Below are positions 1 to 12,085 of a DNA stretch of 64,000 nt, piece by piece. Source of the stretch: Cercophora sp. LCS_1 (taxonomy: Eukaryota; Ascomycota; Sordariomycetes; Sordariales; Lasiosphaeriaceae); NCBI GenBank assembly GCA_036250225.1, contig JAPZLL010000001.1:372001-436000 (forward strand), written 5' to 3'. Under the pieces are notes generated by a model. It saw only the letters and a program-made list of their open reading frames with translations. It was not told where the DNA came from and did no database searches. The stretch's first letter is position 1; each line of letters starts with the position of its first letter. A program made the position numbers and the translations under genes.

Positions 1-245
1 TGCGGCGGCCAAGGATGTTAAGGATGCTAGTGCCAGCGTCCTGAGGGACCTCAAACGGTTTCAGCGGGAGAAGGAAGACGATCTCAGGCGGTATATGGTG
101 AGTGTCAAGGTGACCTAGATCAAATGTTGCCTGCTAACGCGAGCTCCAGCTTGCATATGCCAAGAGCCAGATTGAATGGGCAAAAAAGAACAAGGAGACG
201 TGGGAGGAAGCCAAGGCTGAAGTTAATAAGATCGACGAGTCTTGA
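1..245 (+). CDS. SNX-BAR sorting nexin, C-terminal end (partial)
   Basis: Only the last 64 codons are in the window. Exon 2-97 is open in frame, an intron of 98-149 (GTGAGT start, GCTAAC branch site near 133, CAG end) is removed in phase 0, and exon 150-245 ends in TGA. The peptide is a charged helix containing FQREKEDDLRRYM, then AYAKSQIEWAKKN and ETWEEA. This is the pattern of the last BAR-domain helix of PX-BAR sorting nexins of the Snx41/Atg20 type, which bend endosomal membrane and work in recycling and selective autophagy. The PX domain lies outside the window, so the subfamily (Snx41/Atg20 versus Vps5/Vps17-like) is inference. Confidence 0.6.
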
Positions 246-1070
246 GAAGTCGGTTATACCCAGATGATCAGCGAAGGGGTGGCGTATTGGTTCTCGAACT
301 GGAAAAGAGTTCAAGGAAGCTGTTCAGGAGCCTCGGATGTATTCTAAGGGCGGTTACAGCACTCGATAGATAGGTTGTCCAACTGACAGCGGGTGCACTT
401 TGCAATGCCCCTGTTTGACAAACAACAGGGTTGAGCCAAAGCTGGTGGTAGCCTCGCCATTACCCTGAAGGCCCTGCAGAATGTCCAGACACCTCAATAT
501 TGTGTGGTTGCCTCGCTTCGCGGGATGGATTGTCGTCGGAGAGTTCAGGGCTGCGGAACTGGTCTCTTGGTCTTTCCTAGTACAAGAATTGCAAATCTTA
601 GCGATTCATAGTCTAGAGGATTTACGTTGGCAATTTTCGGCGTGTCTATTGTTAAAGTTCCAGATAAAACCTCCCAATCCCCCTCCATATCCCAACAGTA
701 TTTATACCTTCTGTACTGCCCGATACCCTAATACCTACCTGGTCTCCAAAAACGAACGCAACACAAGCCTGAGAGTTTGTGCCCGACATTTTTGTACCCA
801 ACATTTTTGTACGTGTCTTGGCTTGGACCTGGCCCGTCGAGATCTTGGGCGTTATCGATAAGAACCACAGGCGCGTCCCTGAAGCTACAAAACCCATCCC
901 GGGTCACTTTCAGCACAGGGGGTGAACAAACGGCCCTCGATTAACCCAGCACACACCGATCGCATCCCTCTTTTGCTCCTGCTCTCGAATACGACACGCG
1001 CTCCTCTATTACATAGCGCCATCCGCGACACAAGCTCTCCTTTCCTCGACGCCCACACGCGTTTGCGACA
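246..1070. other. Intergenic, sorting nexin 3' side to CEG1 5' side
   Basis: This stretch holds the 3' flank of the sorting nexin and the promoter and leader of the capping enzyme. The short open frames in it (for example 481-861 plus and 652-897 minus) have no family signature and overlap each other. I see no RNA gene or clear repeat. Confidence 0.6.
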
Positions 1071-2228
1071 ATGGACTCGTCCTCGCATCCAATCCCCGAC
1101 ATTGCGAGTCCAGGCATAAAGGCCGACCACGCCCTTGCTAAGAGCATGCGGCGCGAAGTCTCGGACCTGCTCGGCCGCGGCGGGACGCTCGGGTTCCCCG
1201 GCGCGCAGCCCGTATCGTTTGCGCGACGCCATCTCGACGAGTTGCGAAGACAGGACTACTACGTGTGCGAAAAGTCGGACGGCATCCGGTACCTGCTGTA
1301 CCTGACAGCCGATGAGCACGGCAACGAGTCGCACTACCTCATCGACCGCAAGAACGAGTACTGGTGGATTCACCAGCGAAACCTCCATTTCCCCCTGCAC
1401 GGCGACGCGCAGGCCTTTCACACGGGGACGCTGATCGACGGCGAGCTGGTGATGGATCGCATGCCAAACGGGACCAAGGTCCCCAAGTTCTTGGTCTTTG
1501 ATCTGCTCGCGCTCGACGGCAAAGCGGATCTGCTGTCCAAACCGCTCGATAAAAGGCTGGGGTATTTCAAGGAGCACGTCATGAAGCCGTACAAGCGCCT
1601 GTTTCAGGAGTATCCCGACGAGCTCAAGTTTCAGGCTTTCCAGGTCGAGATGAAGGAGATGCAGTTCAGCTACGGGATCGAGATGATGTTTCGCGAGGTC
1701 CTGCCGAGTCTGAAGCATAATAATGACGGGCTCATTTTTACGTGCCGCACGACGCCGTACCAGTTTGGCACGGATCAGCATATCCTCAAGTGGAAGGCGC
1801 CGCAGCAGAATACGATTGATTTTCGACTCAAGTTGAATTTCCCCTTGGTCGAGCCGACCGAATGGGAGAGAGCCGAGGGGCAGCCGGAGCCGTTTGTGGA
1901 TTACGACAGCGTGCCCGACGCGAGATTGATGGTGTATAAGGGTGGTAGTCGGTACGAGGAGTTTCCCGATCCGCTTTACATCACCGAGCAGGAGTGGGAG
2001 GAGCTCAAGGGCTTGGGGGATCCGCTACAGGAACGGGTCATCGAGTGCGGGATGGACGAGGAGAGGAGGTGGCGGCTGCATCGTTTTAGAGACGACAAGA
2101 ACGAGGCGAATCACGAGAGTACTGTGAACAGTGTGCTGGACAGTATTAGGGATGGTGTCAGCGAGGAGAACTTGTTGGCGGCGGCAAAGGCGATCAAGGA
2201 TGCTTGGAAAATGAGGGCGGGACATTAA
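1071..2228 (+). CDS. CEG1: mRNA-capping enzyme guanylyltransferase (alpha subunit)
   Basis: Intronless gene of 385 aa. It transfers GMP from GTP to the diphosphate 5' end of nascent RNA polymerase II transcripts in the nucleus, forming the cap. The nucleotidyltransferase signature KSDGIR is at residues 68-73, with K68 as the expected covalent GMP-lysine. Further ligase-superfamily motifs follow: DGELVMDR around residue 125, the DGLIFT segment near 220 and the LKWKAP segment near 240, then an OB-fold-like C-terminal part. The length fits fungal Ceg1. The RNA triphosphatase is a separate protein in fungi, which matches the absence of a phosphatase domain. The ATG at 1071 is the first in frame and gives a normal N-terminus. 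Confidence 0.96.
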   Translation: MDSSSHPIPDIASPGIKADHALAKSMRREVSDLLGRGGTLGFPGAQPVSFARRHLDELRRQDYYVCEKSDGIRYLLYLTADEHGNESHYLIDRKNEYWWIHQRNLHFPLHGDAQAFHTGTLIDGELVMDRMPNGTKVPKFLVFDLLALDGKADLLSKPLDKRLGYFKEHVMKPYKRLFQEYPDELKFQAFQVEMKEMQFSYGIEMMFREVLPSLKHNNDGLIFTCRTTPYQFGTDQHILKWKAPQQNTIDFRLKLNFPLVEPTEWERAEGQPEPFVDYDSVPDARLMVYKGGSRYEEFPDPLYITEQEWEELKGLGDPLQERVIECGMDEERRWRLHRFRDDKNEANHESTVNSVLDSIRDGVSEENLLAAAKAIKDAWKMRAGH

Positions 2229-3110
2229 CAGGGTCGTTATTCTGGGACGGGTTGGAATGCTACAACCGGGCGTTTTGGGCTGTTTTGTCTCTTGGAGTTC
2301 GAAGGCATGGGCGGAGCGGGTTCGACTGGGACGGCAAGGATCACGGAAAACCGGTAGCGTTCGGGTGGTTTATGTGTTTGAGCAGGAGTTTCTCTTGGAT
2401 ATTGCCTCTCTTGTTTCCGTGATAGTCACTTGGAAAGCTGTCGATATGGCCGTCAATACACGTGTCTCGACAGGGCAGTCGATATTTGCAGGTTTCAGGC
2501 CGACTGCTGTTCCCCTTTTGTGTGCGAAAGTTACAACATTGCCAACCCATTGTCACGAAAGAGATCAACAGGTTAGAATAGCTAGTGATAAACGAACTTA
2601 GTAACCCGCCGACTAGATCAAGTGCATACGTGAGCAAACGCCGACAGAGCTTAGCTCAGCGGGAAGGAGCAGTCGCTCCAGTCTCAGGCCGCTAGGCGCG
2701 TTTAGAAGGAACAGCGGGGACAAGGAAGGCAGGAACCAGGACACGACGACGAAAACACCAACGGCAAGACCTCACAACACTCAACACGCATCACCAGAAC
2801 ACCAAATAGTCACGCCACAATCGCACAAATCACAAACCAAGAACACCAGAATCAAAAGTCATGATCTCCATTCCCAGAGCCAAAGCAGACTCTACCAAGT
2901 CCTCGCTAACACGAGACAAGAATCACGAAACATGACCCAGATCCTCCACCCATATCAGAGAGATCCTCTTTTTTTGTTTACCCATCCGGCAGGTCGAAGA
3001 CACAAAATTCCACCAGACCCATTCCAGAGATGATTACCCATGCTACCCGAAAGAACATGCCCCAAACTCCGGATCCGTCAAACGCCAGGATGAGAACGGC
3101 AAACAACTGC
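2229..3110. other. Intergenic between convergent genes
   Basis: Shared 3' flank of CEG1 and the Ser/Thr-rich membrane protein gene. The overlapping short open frames look unconstrained. A tRNA D-arm-like string near 2652 has no matching T-arm. Nothing else is supported. Confidence 0.6.
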
Positions 3111-4900
3111 TTAGAGCAGGGTCGCAAAGATGACTGCCATCATCACGCAGTAAGACACAGCCGTGCCACCACCACGGGTCTTCTTGGTAGCCTTGGTGCT
3201 AGAGCCCTCGCTGGTGATAGTGACATGCGGGTTAGCGGGAGCCGTCCAGGTGGCGTTGTAAGACGAGACGGGGACCAGCGAGCCAGAGGCAGAGTAGGCA
3301 GAGCCAGTGGGTCTCGAGAAGGTCGTGGTGTGCGGGAAGGTCGAGGTGGCGTTGTAGGTTGAGACACCAACAACGGGGATGACCTTGGTCGAGGTAGCAG
3401 TCGTCGCGGTAATTGTCGCGACAGCGGTCACGGTCGAAAGGGAAGTCGTGGTCGAAGACGAGACAGTCGAAGACGAGCTAGAAGACGAACCAGTTGAGAT
3501 CGTAGTTGAGGCCGTGCCAGTGGAAGACGAGCTAGTCGAAGATGTCTCAGTCGAGGTGCTGCTGGCAGCCATGGGAGTGCCGTTCTCCGAGGTGGTCTGA
3601 AGAGGGTCGACAGTCATCGCAACGGTAACGGTCACGGTCACCTTCGGGGTGCAGATGGCTGTATTGGTCGCGGAATTGGGTTCGAGACTGCCGTTAAAGA
3701 CCGTGACGGTAATGGTAGACCTGGAACATGTTAGCTTGGCGATGGAAGGAACGGGACGGGAGTGACTAACTCATGAACGAAAGTCGAAGAGGTCATGCTA
3801 TCGGCCGAAGCAGCAGACGGGGTGGGCAGAGTAGACGGGATCGAGAAGCCGGTGACATCGATAGCATTGCCGCGACGAACAATACCCTTGGCGGTCTCAG
3901 TGACGCGGGGGGCGGTCTCGTAATGGTCAATGTCCTGCATCGCGCCTGCAGCAGTGGCAAGGTTGACAGAAACTGCGAGTTTTGTGTTAGTCAATAATAA
4001 ACAAGCGCCGAGAAAAAAAAGAAAACTTACCAGCAATGATACTGCCGAAGAGAGCGGGAAGGACCATGGCATAGACGAAGGCGAGAATGGTCAGGACCAT
4101 GCCAAGCTTGATCGTCACTTCATGGACCTTGACGCCTTGCTTGATGCGCTCAGCGACAGTGGGGTTGTCAGACTCAATCTGAGCCTCGCAATCCACGTCG
4201 TGACAGGCGGCGGGGGCCTCGGCCTTTGGCTTGACCTCGCCGCAGGGCTTGTCGTCGCAGCAAGCGACCTTCTCGACGTGGGCAGACGACATCTTGCTGG
4301 GTTCAGCGGGAGTGGAGGTTGTAGAGTTCTGCTGAAACAAAATGTTAGAAAATGCTGGTGTAATCTCAAAAGAAAACAAGGGGCCCGAACAGGTGGTTGA
4401 TGTAAAGGTGGATGGAGGAAGAAAGGTGTGGTGGGTGGAAGGAGGAGGTATTTAAGGACAAGAGGAAGGCGCACAAAGGAGAGGTGAATTTGAAAACGAG
4501 AAAACCGCTGGGTGGGCAGGGTTAACAGATGAGATAAGAAGTGGGCGAGGAAGGAAGCGGGAAATAAGCAAGGAGAATTTCGGGTGAGAAAAAAACAGGA
4601 AAGGAAGGATGGGCGTGGCAGCAAAGCTTTTTGCTTTTTGTGAAATACCTTGAAAGAGAGACCAGACTTAGCCTTGGCCTGCTCACCGTCCATATTGGTC
4701 GGCGAGTTCAGAATCGCATCAATGAAGCGGGTGGGAGACCCGCCCCAGAAGACATCGTCCTCGCCCTCGACCTCGGCGAGGTACTCCCTGCCGAGGATCG
4801 AGTTGGAGTACCAATGGTACTCGGTGCAGTACCGCTCGAACAGCCAGTTCGGCGGCAGGGTTCTGCGGTTGGGAACCGCAGGCGTGATGGCGGAAGCCAT
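3111..4900 (-). CDS. Unrecognised Ser/Thr-rich single-pass membrane protein
   Basis: Four exons join in phase: 4900-4649, 4331-4031, 3972-3771 and 3720-3111. The introns (317, 58 and 50 bp) all have GT..AG ends, and the product is 454 aa. I do not recognise a family. Residues 1-84 are a soluble part rich in Trp and Tyr (WLFERYCTEYHWY). Then come five cysteines (108, 109, 114, 127, 132) in an acidic context, a hydrophobic helix at about 159-184, a linker, a long Ser/Thr/Val tract at about 270-350 like a heavily O-glycosylated stalk, and a hydrophobic C-terminus at about 438-454 resembling a GPI signal or second membrane segment. There is no N-terminal signal peptide, so the central helix may act as signal-anchor. 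The long first intron allows a shorter form starting at Met98 (4292). A plasma membrane or wall-sensor role would be a guess. Confidence 0.7.
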
Positions 4901-7065
4901 CTTGACCTCCGTGGTCTGGAGGTTTGTACCGCGAAGGTACCGTTACCTGGTTACTGACTTTTGACGCGGATCGCGGGTCGCGGGTGGTGGCGAGGGGCAA
5001 GGTGCGGAGGAGCAGAGCGAGCGTGGAAAGTTAGGTTGAAAAAGGAAAAAAAAAAATTCGCGGCAGCAATCGAGGGGAGATTTTATACACGGGGCAGGTG
5101 GCCAATGCCCGCCTGTTTATTTTTCGTGTTCACACTCGTGCATTGACACTTCGAGGAGGAGTGAAGCATGGACTGTATACATTGTATACGGTACTCTACG
5201 TAGGGAAGGAGCAGGACTTCTATTGGTATCTCTCTTCCGAAGCCAGTGCTCGTCCTAAACCTCTACGCCTTCCTCACGGGCGCGCCATTATCTCAGGAAT
5301 GTGCGTTGGTGTTGAGGGCTACAACGGGCACCCTGTACCTCCTCACCGCCTCTCTTGCCAGAGGCGAATGTATGCTAAGAAAGTAAACAGATTCAAGATC
5401 ATCATGTTTTGTTCAGTGCTGTTACTGCTGTCGGCTATCCGCAATCTCCTCGTTGATTGCCAGACGGAGTCCCATCGCCAGCCCAACACAGCCAAACCAC
5501 CACCCTTGAACATGGAAACCAACCCAGGTATATCAAATACACGCCTTCTAGGGGAACGAAATCCAATATACAATGGTAAGCCAGTAAGTTCAGCACTTTC
5601 CCATTTTGGTTGCCCGGCAACGCGTCAGGAGAAGGACAACACTGGGAAACCTCGAGTTCTAATTCGAGGTTGGTTGCTATGTGAGATCAAATGGATAGCC
5701 GACTTCGTGAAACATAGCAATAGACGGACCGGAGTGTTCTGAACGGCGATGGGAGTGAAACGGGCGAACGAACGAAGGGTACCTACCTAGCTTCTTCGCG
5801 AGGAGGTGGGTTGTGATCCGGATGAAATAGGAATGAGCTCTTTGCATTTGCTGGGAGCCATACGTAGTAATTGAAGTGCAATGGAAATCGTTTTCTGTTG
5901 GGGGATTGGAAAGTCAATCGGTCTTTGTGGGCTGCGGAGCTGCTGGCGATATCTCGAAACCAAGGTGGGAGCCAAGGTCCGTTTGATCACACACAGCCTG
6001 GTGAGCGCGTTGTAGCCGGCATGAGACGACGCGACGACGCGACGACGGATATCAACCAAAAAGCTTATAATGAGCTACGAATAAAGAAGGCGAACAATGC
6101 CTACGCGACGTGAGCTTTGCAAATGCCCCAGTGTTGGACGATCGTTGAGGATGTTTTTCCTCTACCCCTGAATAAAACAAACTCATATCCTAAACAAAGC
6201 GTGACGTATGTAGGCGAGAGCAAACCCACAGAACCATATAAAATAATACTGTGGTCTCGTAAGGAAACTGAGATGCCTTGGTCCTCGCACGCCTCGAGGC
6301 GAGCACAGTTGCTCGGTTGCCGTAGAGTTTTAGCTTTGCCTGTGCAACATGGGTGTCTCACTCTTCGCAAGTGCTTGGGATACTAGTTGGCGTAAACATA
6401 GCAACAATTTGAAACAGATCTCACAATACGAAATCGGGTATATCCAGCCTTTGGTCAATACTCGATGGGCATACTGGCTGATGTCCCTGAGAGCTTTGTT
6501 GGTGGTCTTGACAGGCAGGTACGGTACCTTGCCTGACTTACATGCTGATGTGGGGCCTGCGGTCAAGAGTGGAGCGGCTATCGTTGCGTCACCCCTGTTC
6601 TTGACAAGCAATTTTCCGTTAGCCGAGAGCCGCCACATTGTGTCAATAACCAAACACGCGAAAGCGCGTTCGGCTGGACACAGACCACACTCCACGAAAC
6701 ATTGCACTCTCCAGAAATGAAGCCAACCCGCGATCCGCGCTCTTTCTCGACTGCCACCGCCAACCCAACGCCTTGAGCGCCACAATTCCCACCCCACAAA
6801 CCGGACGCGCATCGAGGCCTCGAACTCCTCAGTAGGCACGCGTGTCTGTAGTTTGGCAGGCACACACTCCATCACCACAAAGAGCTGCGCGACCGAGCTG
6901 TGGGCGGCATCGCTGACAATCCGATAATAATCTCACGACTGCACGTCGCACACACCCACCGCCGCCATCCCCGCCCCCCTTGGCTCCCATTGCTGACCGA
7001 TTCGAGACACGATCAATTCCCATTCACCAGACATACAGTCGTCGTCCAGTCGCCCGTCGCGCGCA
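4901..7065. other. Divergent intergenic region upstream of PDS5
   Basis: About 2.2 kb between two divergent genes, so it holds both promoters. A 214-codon open frame at 5098-5742 on the plus strand has no recognisable domain, signal peptide or low-complexity pattern, and I treat it as chance. A short GACGACGC-type tandem repeat lies at about 6024-6050. No RNA gene seen. Confidence 0.5.
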
Positions 7066-10000
7066 ATGGCGCCCCGCAGAAGCGCTGCCGCGGAAGTGGA
7101 GGAACCCGAGGAGGAAACAGTGTCGCTGCAGTTTGACGAACCGCTGACATGGCGCCCGGGCAAGCCGATCCCCATCGACCAGCTGCTCAAGAGACTCGAT
7201 CGCCTATCAAAAGAGCTTAGTGAGCTCGACCAGGAGGTAGTCGACGTCAAGTCTCTCGTCAAGGTCTCCAAGGACCTGGCGCATCACCAACTGCTCACTC
7301 ACAAGGATAAGGGTGTGAGGGCATACACGGCATGTTGCATCGTTGATATACTCAAACTTTGCGCGCCGAATGCGCCTTTTACACCCTCACAGTTGAAGGT
7401 GCGCGCGAGAACACTCGTCAGTTTGGAATTGAATACTGACGGCTACCTCAGGATATCTTCCACCTTACCATCACAATCATCTTACCCGCCCTCTTCGACC
7501 CCTCCCACCCGTATAACAATCAACATAAATATGTCCTCCGCTCTCTCGCCGAGTTTAAGAGCATCGTGCTACTCCTTGATGTCGATGGTTCAGACAGCTT
7601 GATGGTCAACCTCTTCACGGCAATCTTCGATGGCGTCTCCGGGGCCAAGTCAGCCTCCGGGGAGCAGGTGGCGAAGGATGTTGAATTCACCATGCAGGAA
7701 CTTTTGGGCGCTCTGATCGAGGAATCTTCAAGTCTTCCTGCCAGGGTTATAGATGCTATCCTAGCACAATTCCTCAGAGCCGTCGCTCATGGCGCCAATA
7801 AAGACAGAAACGACCATGCGCCAATAGACGACAACCAGGCAACTCTTATTCTGAAGGAAGAGCCAGAGGCATATCAAATGGCAAAGAACCTCTGCAATCA
7901 GTATCCAGAAAAGATGGCGCGCTTCGTCAGCCAGTATTTCAGCGACGTGATATTGGAGGGGACCAGTTTTGCTGGAAGGCCGAAAGACCACGAGGATTCA
8001 GATGACGAGGACGCTCCGACTGGCCCTTCAGAGTCTGATCTGAGAGAACTGAAGAAATCCCACCGGTTGATAAGGGAGATTTGGAAGGCTGCGCCCCAGA
8101 TTCTTCAAAACGTCGTCCCGCAAGTGGACGCAGAGTTGTCAGCTGACAATGCTTCCCTTCGCCAGCTTGCTACCGAAACACTCGGCGACATGATTTCGGG
8201 TATTGGTGCCGCAGGCCCTCCTCCCCGACCGGTTCTAGACCCCGCTGCATATCCCCCACTGAAGTTGGAGGACGAAGAGCGGTTCGAGGAATCCCGTGGC
8301 AACATCTTAACAACCCCCTTGTCGTCTATTTCATTCCCACAGACACACCACGCCACATTCCACAGTTTTATTAGCAGGAAGAACGACAAGGTCGCCGCAA
8401 TCCGAGCGACGTGGACTACTGCTGTTGGTTATATTCTGTCAACCTCGGCGGGTGGCATCGGCTTGAGCCGCGATGATGAGGCTTCCCTGATTCAAGGGCT
8501 CGGGGAGAAGCTTTCAGATAACGACGAGAAGGTCAGGTTGGCAGCCGTCAGGGCCATCGAGCTGTTCAAGTTCAAGGATGTGATCTCTAAACTGGCACCG
8601 GGCGGAGGCGTCGACAAAGAGGGGTCGATTCTTTCGACACTGGCTGATCGCTGTCGCGACCGAAAGCCGGCTGTGCGAGTAGCCGCGATGTCGCTGTTGA
8701 GCAAGCTCTGGGCGGTGGGCACAGGCGAGTTGCTCGCTGGACACGAGGGTGTGACGGCAGCCTTGTCCGGTGTTCCGACCCGCATTTTGAATGCTTTCTA
8801 TGCAAATGACTTGGAGCTCAATGTCTTGCTGGATCGGGTAATCTACGAATGTTTGGTACCGATGACGTACCCACCGATCAAGAAGAAGAAGGACGCCTCG
8901 AACGGGAAGGAGTCCCAATCTCAATCCCAAGCTTCTGCTCCCCTCGACGGGGATGCTATTCGAGCGCAGAGGATACTCCTTCTCGTCAAATCGCTCGACC
9001 AGGGCGCGAAGAAAGCGTTCTTCGCCATGCAGGCCAGACAGCCCCAGTTCGCCCAGGTGGTGGATACTTTTCTCAAGCACTGCGATCAGTACAACGGGGG
9101 TGTTATGGACGAGGGTGCGGATAAGAAAACGTCAAACCTCAACAAGAGCGCACAATATATGGCGCAGTTCCTCCCCGATCCCGTTAAGGCCAAGGCAGAC
9201 ATCCTCAAGTTTGCAAAGATGAACGACCGCCGGAGCTATAACCTGATTAGATACGTCACTGGGCAGCAGCACGACTTCAAGACCGTCCATAACGCCCTCA
9301 AAGAGCTGATCAAGCGCATTCTAGCGGGTAAGGACCCTAGTGTGCTAGATGCGCTTCTCCCTCTGCTGTATCGTTCTGGTTGCATCATGTTCAACCGCAG
9401 CCACTTGTCTACGATTATGGAATATAGCAAGTCTGACGAAGACGGCATGGGGGCTGTGGCGCACGAGGTCCTGAATGAAATTTCCCAGAGGAATCCTGAT
9501 TTGTTCAAAGCCCATATTGGCCAGCTTTGCAAAGATCTCGTCGACCAGGCTCCCACCGCGACCCGAGAGAACGATCCCGTTGTGGTTGAGACGCTCAAGG
9601 CCTGCTCTACATACGCCCGCAAATACCCTAAGGATGTTCCCATGGACAAGGAGTTCAGCCAGACCATGATCAACTACGCTCTCTACGGCGGGCCTCCGCG
9701 CGCCGCCAAGTATGCTGTCAACACTCTGCTTTCCAAGAAGGACCAGAAGAGTATGGTCAGCGCGACTGATCTGCTGAAGCGCATCATGAAGGACTGGACC
9801 TACGGGTCACCATTCTTCCTCAATAAGCTCACTGCTGTCTGTCAGCTCGAGTATCTCGCCCCCAAAGTGACTGAAGATGCCGATGAAGAGATTCTCAATA
9901 TGACGGTTCAGCAAATTCTTCTGCAAGTCCGGACGGACGAACTCATCAAGCTGACCGACTGGGTCGAGGACAATGATTTGGACGAGGAAATCCAAGCCAA

Positions 10001-11745
10001 GTGTCTGGCACTCAGGATTCTGGTCAACCGCCTCCGGAGTATGGAAGACGTAGAGGAGGCCAAGGAGAAGGCCAAGCCTGTGTGGAAGATGCTCATCAAG
10101 CTAATCAAGGAAGAAGGCGAGCTGAGTAAGGGCAAGGCAACGCCGAAGCATCACCGCTCACGCTTGCGACTGCTTGCCGCCAAGCTGATGCTGAAGCTGT
10201 GCACTCAGAAACACTTTGACGATCTCCTCTCGGCCGAAAACTTCAACACCGTTGCGCTCATCGCACAAGACAGCGTGCAAGAGGTCCGTCATGCCTTCAT
10301 TCGCAAGGTGCAGAAATACCTTACTGAGGGCAAGCTGCGGTCGCGCTATTACACGATTGTTTTCCTTCTTGCCTTTGAGCCTGTGACGGATTTTAAGAAT
10401 AGAGTCGAGACGTGGATTCGTTCGCGGGCGAGACACTTTCAAGAGAATAAGCAACCGGTGCTGGAGGCAATCATGGCGCGCCTCCTGTCGCTGCTGGCGC
10501 ATCACCCTGACTACGGCTCTGAGATAGACGAGCTGATGGAGAATGCGAGGTATCTGATGTTTTACATTACCTCGGTGGGGACCGAGAGTAACCTCGGACT
10601 GATCTACAAGTATGCCGAGCGTGTCAAACAGACAGTAGATTCGCTGGATCCAGAGAGCGGGCGCCATCGGGTGCTCAGTGACCTGGCACAGGCAGCTATC
10701 AGGAAATGGCAGGAAAAGAAAGGCTGGGCGTTTATCGCATACCCTGGGAAGGTTGGGCTTCCGCTGGGTCTGTACGCGGCGCTCAAGAGCCATACCGAGG
10801 CACAAGAGGCCGCAGAGAAGCAGTACACGCCTGACGGGGTAGACGAGAGGCTAGAAGAGCTCTTCAGGGCTATGGACCGCAAAAAGGTTCGTCTGCATTG
10901 AGATGCCCCGAGTGAGCGTGCTAACAGGTCTACAGAAGAGAAAGTCGTCCGACGACCGCCACGATGGCCAGCCACAAGCTAAAAAGGCCAAACTCCCCTC
11001 CCGGCCCAAGGAGCCAAAGGAGCCCAAGCCACCGAAGAGCGCAAGCAAAAAGCCATCCTCTACGAGATCGAAGAAACGTCCCTCGTCGAAACCGGGGAAG
11101 AAGGCCCGCGCTGATGGCGACGATGATGGTGTTGCGGATAAAGACCGCAGACGCAGCGGTCGCGCCAGGGGAGGCACATCATACATTGAGCGCGATTCAT
11201 CCGAGGACGACGAGGAGATGCTTGACGGCGTTGCAGAGTGGGACTACTTCAGCGGCAGCGAAAAAGGCAGCGGCGACGAAGAGGGCGAAGAAAGCGAAGC
11301 CAACAGCGAGTCTGAGCCTGAGGAGCCAAAGGCTAAGAAGCTTGCCAAAAAGCCTGCGCCAGCCAAGGCCGACAGTGGTAGTGAACTCTCGGATCTGGAA
11401 TCGGACAAGGAGGCAGAGGCAGAGCCCGAGCCCAAGAAAGCAGCGGCTCCAAAGAAAACTGCTAAAACTACGGCCCCTGACAGTGGTAGTGAACTATCAG
11501 ACCTGGACGAAGCAGAGGGCGGGGACGAGAAAGAAGAGAAGGACAATGACGAGGAAGAGGATGATGACGAACAGAGCCCTCCGCCTCGTGGAAAAGCAGC
11601 AAATGGCAAGGGTAAGGCCAAGGCAAAACCAAAGGCGAAGGCCCCGCCTGCAAAGAAGGCCGCTCCGGCGAAGACGAGGGGCACCAGGGCGAGCATGAGG
11701 AGAAAACAGGCTGCTGACGACGAGATGGATGAGGACGAGGACTAA
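7066..11745 (+). CDS. PDS5: Sister chromatid cohesion protein Pds5
   Basis: Three exons, 7066-7398, 7452-10886 and 10936-11745, joined in phase 0 by 53- and 49-bp introns, give 1525 aa. Pds5 is the HEAT-repeat regulator that binds cohesin through Scc1 and controls its loading, release and maintenance on chromatin in the nucleus. The protein starts with a short acidic lead and a segment typical of the Pds5 N-terminus (PIPIDQLLKRLDRLSKEL), then about 1200 residues of helical repeats. Exon 3 (from residue 1257) is a disordered Lys/Ala/Glu-rich tail with two copies of DSGSELSDL at about 1402 and 1438. The middle exon in other frames contains only shadows. The length matches fungal Pds5/BimD/Spo76 proteins. 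Confidence 0.95.
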
Positions 11746-11761
11746 GATACCGGACAACCGC

Positions 11762-11787
11762 AAAAAAAAAAAAAAAAAAAAAAAAAA
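11762..11787. repeat. A26 homopolymer tract after the PDS5 stop
   Basis: A run of 26 A starts 16 bp after the TAA stop of PDS5. It is genomic sequence, not a transcript end. Confidence 0.95.
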
Positions 11788-12060
11788 GCAAACTGAGGTT
11801 AATCTTCTTCCCCGGATGTGCTAGCGCCGTATCAGGATGGAGGACCGTCGACGCAATCGAGTCTACTCCGGATGAGTTGGCCCCGGCTTATCAAAGGACA
11901 AAGTCGAACGGAAGAAGAATGAAGACGTCCTCTCACCAACGTCATGATGATTTGGGTCCCGTTTTCGGTCTGTATGATTGCTATGTGGTCAACTAAGGGG
12001 AGGGGGGGAAGGTTGGGGGAAAAGGCGAAGGGAGGTTGGCAGTCTCTCTGTTTTCTTCTC

Positions 12061-12085
12061 TTTTCTTTTCTTTTCTTTTCTTTTC
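12061..12085. repeat. (TTTTC)5 microsatellite
   Basis: Five perfect copies of TTTTC within a longer pyrimidine-rich stretch in the PDS5-SNF5 convergent gap. Confidence 0.9.

Noticed and set aside
885..1781. 298-codon open frame on the minus strand
   Set aside because: It is antisense to the capping enzyme gene, whose catalytic motifs prove the plus strand codes. No domain in the antisense product.
2652..2700. tRNA-like D-arm string (TTAGCTCAGCGGG)
   Set aside because: No T-arm (GTTCGAATC-like) or acceptor pairing at the right distance.
4115..4648. Continuation of the membrane-protein first exon as a 261-codon single frame
   Set aside because: After residue 84 the product turns into a Pro/Leu/Phe-rich string typical of intron or UTR sequence. 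A GT..AG intron joins exon 1 in phase to a well-formed membrane-protein exon.
5098..5742. 214-codon plus-strand open frame in the gap upstream of PDS5
   Set aside because: No recognisable domain, signal peptide or exon partners, and the composition looks random. Could be revisited with RNA-seq.
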